DNA from: Bacteroidales bacterium
Lineage (GTDB): Bacteria; Bacteroidota; Bacteroidia; Bacteroidales; VadinHA17
Assembly: GCA_016936695.1 (NCBI GenBank)
Contig: JAFGXK010000206.1
Coordinates: forward strand, 1-20,852
Direction: 5' to 3'
Length of the DNA: 20,852 nt
The translations under genes and the position numbers were made by a program. Positions 1 to 4,478 of the stretch are shown piece after piece (position 1 is the stretch's first letter; each line of letters starts with the position of its first letter). The notes below the pieces were generated by a model. The model saw only the letters and a list, made by a program, of their open reading frames with translations. It did not search any database and was not told the origin of the DNA.

Positions 1-118
1 CCTTGCAGGCCACTGGATAAAACTCCTTCTGCATTACCTTTTCCTTCACAAGGCAAAAGGCTACCCCTTCTGGTGGCTTCTGCCCGAATAAACGAACAAA
101 AAGAAAATATTTATTGAA
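1..118. other. Window edge, no assignable gene
   Basis: I can assign no gene here. The hexamer CTTCTG occurs three times (26-31, 67-72, 77-82), and bases 7-13 can pair with 73-79, so a folded leader RNA for the small gene starting at 119 is possible. The sequence does not match the TPP or cobalamin riboswitch cores as I know them. A forward frame is open from base 1 to a TGA at 115-117, but its composition (many Pro, Leu and Ser, no motif) does not look like a protein end. Confidence 0.3.
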
Positions 119-277
119 ATGGCAAAAAATATAGTCAGGGGGTTTAACGAAGAATCTTATCCCCCAATTCCTACAAAGGCCACAAAATTCTGGCGCCGCT
201 GCCTGCTTAAGCAGATAGTAATGTTCTTTGTCCTCAACCTCAGGATGATGAGGATAATTGTCGGAGGACACTCCTAG
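119..277 (+). CDS. Candidate small basic protein, 52 aa
   Basis: A 52-residue frame runs from ATG 119 to TAG 275-277, too short for usual gene-calling cut-offs. The N-terminal half holds RGFNEESYPPIPTKA, then KFWRR, then a hydrophobic stretch (QIVMFFVLNL), ending MMRIIVGGHS. The pattern of a polar Pro-rich start, a basic aromatic patch, a short membrane-prone helix and a Gly-Gly-His-Ser end resembles small uncharacterised Bacteroidota proteins I recall, but I cannot name a family. Codon choice (AGG, ATA, CTC) fits the neighbours. It converges on sodB, with 12 bases between the two stops. The opposite strand is also open here, which lowers confidence. I infer no function. Confidence 0.5.
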   Translation: MAKNIVRGFNEESYPPIPTKATKFWRRCLLKQIVMFFVLNLRMMRIIVGGHS

Positions 278-289
278 AAACTGCTGTTA

Positions 290-868
290 TTAACGGTACC
301 TGGCCATAACGACACCCCAGTCGAGAATTTCCCAGAACGATTTTATATAATCAGGTCGTCTGTTCCGGTAATCGATGTAATAGGCATGTTCCCATACATC
401 GCAGGTAAGGAGGGGCTTGAGACCATTCCTGAGAGGATTTCCGGCGTTTGATTCCTGGACTATCCGGAGTTTCCCCTCCTCCTCACTGACGAGCCAGGCC
501 CAGCCGGAGCCAAAAAGGCCGGCAGCTGATTTGGAAAATTGTTCCGTGAAACTTTCGAAAGAGCCAAATGATTCGTTGATTGCATCTGCGAGGGGACCTG
601 CAGGTTTCTTTCCCCCCGTTTTTGAAAATGATTCAAAATAAAAAGTATGATTCCAGACCTGAGCTCCATTGTTAAAAATGGGACCATTGGCCGTCCGGAT
701 GATAGTTTCCAGGTCAGCATTCTCGAATTCTGTTCCGGGAACCAGACCGTTAAGATTGTTCACATAAGCCTGATGATGTTTACCATAGTGGTATTCAATA
801 GTTTCAGCACTTATGAAAGGAACAAGTGCATCAGCCGCATACGGGAGTAAGGGTAATTCAAATGCCAT
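290..868 (-). CDS. sodB: Superoxide dismutase, Fe-type (Fe/Mn family)
   Basis: This cytoplasmic enzyme converts superoxide to oxygen and hydrogen peroxide. The 192-residue protein is full length for the family. The four metal ligands are visible: His27 (YHYGKHH), His74 (WNHTFYF), Asp157 and His161 (DVWEHAYY). Gln70 in GAQVWNH is the N-terminal-half active-site glutamine typical of Fe-dependent enzymes; Mn enzymes usually carry it in the C-terminal half. Iron use is therefore the better guess, although some Bacteroidota enzymes are cambialistic. The ATG at 868 has an A-rich leader and a candidate -7 element at 916-923, so it is probably transcribed on its own. It lies 83 bases downstream of mqnD on the same strand. 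An oxygen defence fits the oxygen-sensitive KorAB encoded further along. Confidence 0.96.
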   Translation of the reverse strand: MAFELPLLPYAADALVPFISAETIEYHYGKHHQAYVNNLNGLVPGTEFENADLETIIRTANGPIFNNGAQVWNHTFYFESFSKTGGKKPAGPLADAINESFGSFESFTEQFSKSAAGLFGSGWAWLVSEEEGKLRIVQESNAGNPLRNGLKPLLTCDVWEHAYYIDYRNRRPDYIKSFWEILDWGVVMARYR

Positions 869-915
869 GGTTTTGCTTTTTGATTGTTAATTCAGATCCT
901 TGTATATCAATTCAT

Positions 916-923
916 CAAAAATA
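916..923 (-). promoter_or_regulatory. Candidate -7 promoter element for sodB
   Basis: Read on the minus strand this is TATTTTTG, an exact match to the Bacteroidota -7 consensus TAnnTTTG, about 48 bases before the sodB start. I see no clear -33 TTTG at the usual 19-21 base spacing, so the call rests on one element in AT-rich DNA. Confidence 0.4.
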
Positions 924-936
924 CTCATTTTGGGGC

Positions 937-954
937 TGATTTCGCCTGAAATCA
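937..954 (-). other. Small hairpin at the mqnD stop codon
   Basis: TGATTTC and GAAATCA form a perfect 7-bp stem around a 4-base loop, overlapping the mqnD stop at 952-954. No T-run follows on either strand, so it is not a standard intrinsic terminator. It could protect the 3' end of the mqnB-mqnD transcript. Confidence 0.3.
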
Positions 955-1782
955 TATCAGAAAAATAGACCCGGGCAACTCCGGAATCACGCCTTTATCT
1001 GTTGCGATCCTGTAGAGTTCTGATACAGCCTTTTTTCCGATCGTCCCCAGTGTCAGTGTGAAATCATTCACATAAAGGTCGATATGGCGGCTTATTACCG
1101 ATTTTTCAATTTCCCGGGCATTGGAGGTTACGAATTCCTGCTGTTGGGATGAATGCTCCCTTGCATACTCAATGCTTCTGTGGAGCACTCTGTTGAATTT
1201 CAAGGCTATATCCCGTGGAATCCGCCGGTTGATAACAATGAAGCCCAGCGGGACTGGTAATCCGGTGAGCTTTTCCCAGAATTCTCCCATATCAGCGATC
1301 TTTACAAGTCCTTTTTCAGCGTATGTGAATCTCGTTTCATGGATTATCAGTCCCGCATCAGCTTTCCCTTCCAGCAGTGCATTCAATATCTCCGAGAAAA
1401 GGTATTCCCTTTTATTGCGGGCATCAGGCTCTGCGATGCTGAAAAGCAGATTGGCTGTTGTATATCTGCCGGGGATGGCAATGACAGCGCTGCTTACATC
1501 CGCATTTTGCATTGGCTTCCTGCCTATAAGGAGAGGGCCGTTGCCATAACCGAGAGCACTTCCGGAATCAAGAATCATATAATCCCCGGAAGCATATGCA
1601 AATGCATGACAGCTTATCTTGGTAATGTCGACCCGTGAAGTAAAAGCTCTTCTGTTTAGTTCCTCTACATCGGCAAGAAAGTAATCGAATTGAAATCCTT
1701 CTGTGTCAATCCTGCCGTTCACCAGAGCATCGAAAATGAATGTGTCATTCGGGCATGGAGAAAATCCAAGTGTCAGTTTCAT
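952..1782 (-). CDS. mqnD: 1,4-dihydroxy-6-naphthoate synthase (futalosine pathway)
   Basis: MqnD converts cyclic dehypoxanthine futalosine to 1,4-dihydroxy-6-naphthoate, a late step in the futalosine route to menaquinone. The 276-residue protein has the family's substrate-binding-protein-like fold signatures: an N-terminal GFSPCPNDTFIFDALV, GYGNGPLL at 78-85, and IIHETR at 146-151. His148 corresponds to the essential histidine known in MqnD. There is no signal peptide, so it is cytoplasmic, as expected. The ATG at 1782 lies 4 bases after the mqnB stop, so mqnB and mqnD form an operon and encode neighbouring parts of the same pathway. mqnA, mqnC and mqnE are not in the window. Confidence 0.95.
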   Translation of the reverse strand: MKLTLGFSPCPNDTFIFDALVNGRIDTEGFQFDYFLADVEELNRRAFTSRVDITKISCHAFAYASGDYMILDSGSALGYGNGPLLIGRKPMQNADVSSAVIAIPGRYTTANLLFSIAEPDARNKREYLFSEILNALLEGKADAGLIIHETRFTYAEKGLVKIADMGEFWEKLTGLPVPLGFIVINRRIPRDIALKFNRVLHRSIEYAREHSSQQQEFVTSNAREIEKSVISRHIDLYVNDFTLTLGTIGKKAVSELYRIATDKGVIPELPGSIFLI

Positions 1783-1786
1783 TCTG

Positions 1787-2431
1787 TTATTTAAATAACA
1801 ATAATACTTCCTCGAGTTTCACCGACAGGTTTGCCAGAGCCACTCCGATATTCCATTTCTCCCTGTCGCGAGGTTCAACCATATTCGAAACAGCTCTCAG
1901 TGCCATGAAAGGGATATTTTCCCTGCTGCAAACATAAAAGAATGCAGCACCCTCCATGGTTTCGATATCAGGATGATACTTTCCCGACAGTCTGGAAATT
2001 GTATGCAGCGATCCGGTTGCCGTATTTACAGTAATGGCGCTGACCGGTCTGAGAGTTTCTGATGCCGCCGACACGAACCTGTTTTGAGCGATTATCTTAC
2101 CTGATCTGAAAGGCAGTTCATCAGGGTCCTGAAGACCGGCCTCGGGCAGGGAAAGGAAGCCGGAGTTATCCTCGACACCGGAATCAGCAAAGCAATCCGT
2201 AACGGGCATAACGACATCTCCCGGCGGAATATCACTGTTAAAACTACCGGCAATGCCAATATTGACTGCCAGATCGGGGAGGTGCTCACCGCAAAGGTAT
2301 CTTGTAAGAGTCCATGCAGTAGCCACAGCACCCACTCCTGTAACAACGGGGATAAGGTTAAATCCACTTATAGTCTTCAGTACTTCAGATTCGGCCGCTG
2401 TGGCAGAAACCACCAAAATCCTTAGGGGCAT
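1787..2431 (-). CDS. mqnB: Futalosine hydrolase
   Basis: MqnB cleaves futalosine to dehypoxanthine futalosine and hypoxanthine and belongs to the nucleoside phosphorylase/MTA-SAH nucleosidase superfamily. From ATG 2431 the protein is 214 residues, normal for the family, and begins MPLRILVVSATAAE. Superfamily marks are VNIGIAGSF in the first half, TMEGAAFFYVC (the Glu-containing ribose-binding region) and RAVSN near the end. The frame is open for 23 more codons upstream, but that part is hydrophobic and AT-rich, lacks the fold's first strand, and lies where a promoter is expected; AGGA 6 bases before 2431 supports the later start. It is divergent from the pterin genes and cotranscribed with mqnD. 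Confidence 0.93.
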   Translation of the reverse strand: MPLRILVVSATAAESEVLKTISGFNLIPVVTGVGAVATAWTLTRYLCGEHLPDLAVNIGIAGSFNSDIPPGDVVMPVTDCFADSGVEDNSGFLSLPEAGLQDPDELPFRSGKIIAQNRFVSAASETLRPVSAITVNTATGSLHTISRLSGKYHPDIETMEGAAFFYVCSRENIPFMALRAVSNMVEPRDREKWNIGVALANLSVKLEEVLLLFK

Positions 2432-2446
2432 ATCTTCCTGGTAAAT

Positions 2447-2503
2447 AAGTTGTATCAAAATACTGCATAAATATATTGTTTTAATAGCTAAATAGATCAA
2501 CTT
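2447..2503. repeat. Inverted repeat between mqnB and the pterin genes
   Basis: AAGTTGTATC at 2447-2456 and GATCAACTT at 2495-2503 are imperfect inverted repeats, differing by one inserted base, inside the 106-base divergent region between mqnB (minus) and the PTPS-like gene (plus). The region is strongly AT-rich and must hold both promoters, but neither shows a clean TAnnTTTG box. An operator role is conjecture. Confidence 0.25.
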
Positions 2504-2537
2504 AAATGGTTATTATTGCAGCTTTAAAAGCCTGTTT

Positions 2538-2948
2538 ATGATATACATCACACGAAGAGAAACCTTTTGTGCCGCCCACAGGATGTGCAGGGAGGAATGG
2601 TCGGACGAAAAGAATCTGGAGATTTTTGGGAAATGTTCCAATCCGGCCTGGCACGGTCACAATTATGTACTGAGCGTAACTGTGAGGGGAGAGATTCAGG
2701 AGGAGCTTGGATTTTTTATAAACCTGACCATCCTGAAGAAAATCATTCATGAAAGGATAATTGAAAAGATTGATCACCGTAATATCAACACTGAAGTCGA
2801 CTTCATGAAGGGGAAGATTGCCACAACAGAAAATCTGGCTATTGCAATATGGAATGAACTTAAACCTGCTATAAGCGAGCATGGCGCTTCACTCCACTGT
2901 GTAAGAATAAGTGAAACCGAAAATAATACAATAGAATTTTATGGCTAA
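2538..2948 (+). CDS. queD: 6-pyruvoyl/6-carboxy-tetrahydropterin synthase family
   Basis: This family acts on dihydroneopterin triphosphate, the product of FolE, to give 6-carboxy-tetrahydropterin (QueD, queuosine route) or 6-pyruvoyl-tetrahydropterin (PTPS, biopterin route). The 136-residue protein has the zinc ligands His14 (CAAHR), His39 and His41 (WHGHNY), the catalytic Cys33 in GKCSNP, and an Asp79-His80 pair (KIDHRN). TTEN at 96-99 and SETENN near the C terminus are conserved pterin-binding regions. The FGKC-NP--HGHNY spacing is closer to eukaryotic-type PTPS than to E. coli QueD (KCGRLHGHSF), so the true product is open. It overlaps folE by 8 bases (ATGGCTAA), so the two are surely cotranscribed and probably translationally coupled. 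Confidence 0.88.
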   Translation: MIYITRRETFCAAHRMCREEWSDEKNLEIFGKCSNPAWHGHNYVLSVTVRGEIQEELGFFINLTILKKIIHERIIEKIDHRNINTEVDFMKGKIATTENLAIAIWNELKPAISEHGASLHCVRISETENNTIEFYG

Positions 2949-3588
2949 AAGAATAGAAAAGATAAACAACGGAAGTAAATTCTCTCCAAAGGGATATAAT
3001 AAAACTGAATCGTGGGATGCTGAAACCATAGATGAGCTTGCCACGCATTATCGCAGAATACTTAAGCTTCTGGGCGAAGATCCTGACCGTGAAGGACTGC
3101 TTAACACCCCGGTAAGAGTAGCCAAGGCAATGAATTTCCTCACACTGGGATATGGGCAGAACCCCTGTGAGATTCTCAACTCGGCCAAATTCAAGGAAGA
3201 CTACAAGCAGATGGTCATTGTCAAGGACATTGAACTATATTCGATGTGTGAGCACCACATGCTGCCATTCGTGGGAAAGGCTCACGTTGCTTATATACCG
3301 AATGGCTATATAACCGGCTTAAGCAAGATAGCCAGGGTTGTGGAAGCCTATGCCCGCCGGCTACAGGTACAGGAAAGACTTACAGTTCAGATCCGTGATA
3401 CCATTCAGGAATGCCTTAGTCCGATGGGAGTTGCAGTTGTGATAGAGGCTCAGCATATGTGCATGCAGATCAGGGGTATACAGAAACAACATTCGGTTAC
3501 AACCACGTCAGCCTTCACCGGTATTTTCCTCAGCAACCTCAACACCAGGGAAGAATTTGTTCATCTTATAGGATCGAATCTACATTAA
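2941..3588 (+). CDS. folE: GTP cyclohydrolase I
   Basis: FolE opens the guanine ring of GTP to form 7,8-dihydroneopterin triphosphate and formate, the entry point for folate, queuosine and tetrahydropterin synthesis. The 215-residue protein carries the zinc ligands Cys103 and His106 (SMCEHHMLPF) and Cys174 (HMCMQIRG), with His105 and His172 beside them, so it is the zinc type I enzyme. The core TPVRVAKA, YITGLSKIARVVE and QERLT segments are all present. Residues 1-25 are a polar extension before the catalytic fold. The ATG overlaps the end of the PTPS-like gene, and fabD follows 11 bases after the stop. The direct pairing with a PTPS/QueD enzyme suggests its product is passed to that enzyme. 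Confidence 0.96.
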   Translation: MAKRIEKINNGSKFSPKGYNKTESWDAETIDELATHYRRILKLLGEDPDREGLLNTPVRVAKAMNFLTLGYGQNPCEILNSAKFKEDYKQMVIVKDIELYSMCEHHMLPFVGKAHVAYIPNGYITGLSKIARVVEAYARRLQVQERLTVQIRDTIQECLSPMGVAVVIEAQHMCMQIRGIQKQHSVTTTSAFTGIFLSNLNTREEFVHLIGSNLH

Positions 3589-3599
3589 GAATACTTTTT

Positions 3600-4478
3600 A
3601 TGAAGGCTTATGTATTTCCCGGTCAGGGAGCTCAGTTTCCCGGCATGGGAAAAAACCTCTATGACAGCTCCCCCATTGCCATGGAGCTTTTTGAAAAAGC
3701 GAACTCGCTTCTGGATTTCAGGATTACGGATTTAATGTTCGGCGGTACGGATGAAGACCTTAAGCAAACCAGGGTAACTCAGCCGGCTGTTTTTCTGCAT
3801 TCAACAATAATTGCAGCTTCACAGTCTGAAACCATAAAGCCCGGAATGGTTGCAGGCCACTCGCTTGGAGAGTTCTCGGCACTAGTTGCCACTGGTGCTC
3901 TCTCCTTTGAAGACGGGCTGATGCTTGTAGCCAAAAGAGCTGCTGCCATGCAGCTCGCCTGTGAATCAACACCTTCCACCATGGCTGCAATAATAGGTCT
4001 CGACGATAAGCTGGTTGAAGACGCTTGTGCGGGAATAGATTCAATTGTTGTGCCGGCAAACTATAATTGCCCCGGTCAGATTGTGATTTCCGGAACCAAC
4101 GAAGGGGTAGAAAAAGCTGTGGAAATTCTAAAGTCCCTGGGGGCCAGAATGGCAGTAAAACTTGCTGTAGGAGGAGCTTTCCATTCGCCCCTGATGGAGC
4201 CCGCCAGGCTGGAGCTTGAGAAGGCCATCATGAACACCGGTTTTAAACAGCCTGTTTGTCCTATATATCAGAATTTCACAGGTAAACCATCAACTGATCC
4301 TGAGGTGATAAAGTCCAGCCTTATTTCTCAGCTTACATCCCCGGTCCTCTGGACTCAGACAATCAGGAACATGATTGCAGATGGTGCCGTATCCTTTACA
4401 GAAGTTGGCCCGGGGAATGTGCTTCAGGGGCTTATAAGGAAAATAAGCAGGGACGTCACTGCAGATTCGGCTTCATGA
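3600..4478 (+). CDS. fabD: Malonyl-CoA:ACP transacylase
   Basis: FabD transfers malonyl groups from CoA to acyl carrier protein to feed fatty-acid elongation. From ATG 3600 the protein is 292 residues, typical for the family. It starts with KAYVFPGQGAQ, has the nucleophile Ser88 in GHSLGEFSAL, Arg113 (VAKRAAAM) that binds the malonyl carboxylate, and His195 in GAFHSPLM. The frame can be extended upstream to 3459, but that stretch lies inside folE in another frame and has no FabD homology. It follows folE by 11 bases, so it is probably on the same transcript without a shared pathway. Its last 23 bases overlap, tail to tail, the end of the dikinase-like gene on the opposite strand. Confidence 0.96.
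   Translation: MKAYVFPGQGAQFPGMGKNLYDSSPIAMELFEKANSLLDFRITDLMFGGTDEDLKQTRVTQPAVFLHSTIIAASQSETIKPGMVAGHSLGEFSALVATGALSFEDGLMLVAKRAAAMQLACESTPSTMAAIIGLDDKLVEDACAGIDSIVVPANYNCPGQIVISGTNEGVEKAVEILKSLGARMAVKLAVGGAFHSPLMEPARLELEKAIMNTGFKQPVCPIYQNFTGKPSTDPEVIKSSLISQLTSPVLWTQTIRNMIADGAVSFTEVGPGNVLQGLIRKISRDVTADSAS

Noticed and set aside
1..118. A cobalamin or TPP riboswitch
   Set aside because: CCACTGG and GCC fragments are suggestive, but the conserved core boxes are missing or out of order.
1..285. A minus-strand frame open for about 95 codons across the left edge
   Set aside because: It has no ATG near its start, no family motif, and is antisense to the better-looking 52-residue frame. It could still be real if the gene continues beyond base 1.
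1121..1638. Plus-strand frames of 99-142 codons opposite mqnD
   Set aside because: They are antisense shadows of a confidently identified gene and carry no recognisable motif; the same applies to other open frames opposite the large minus-strand genes.
2432..2500. A longer MqnB start with a hydrophobic leader
   Set aside because: MqnB is cytosolic and starts at the first strand (LRILVVSA); the extension lies in AT-rich promoter DNA, and an AGGA site precedes ATG 2431.
3459..3599. A 47-residue N-terminal extension of FabD
   Set aside because: It lies inside folE in another frame; FabD proteins begin at the FPGQGAQ motif, as the ATG at 3600 gives.
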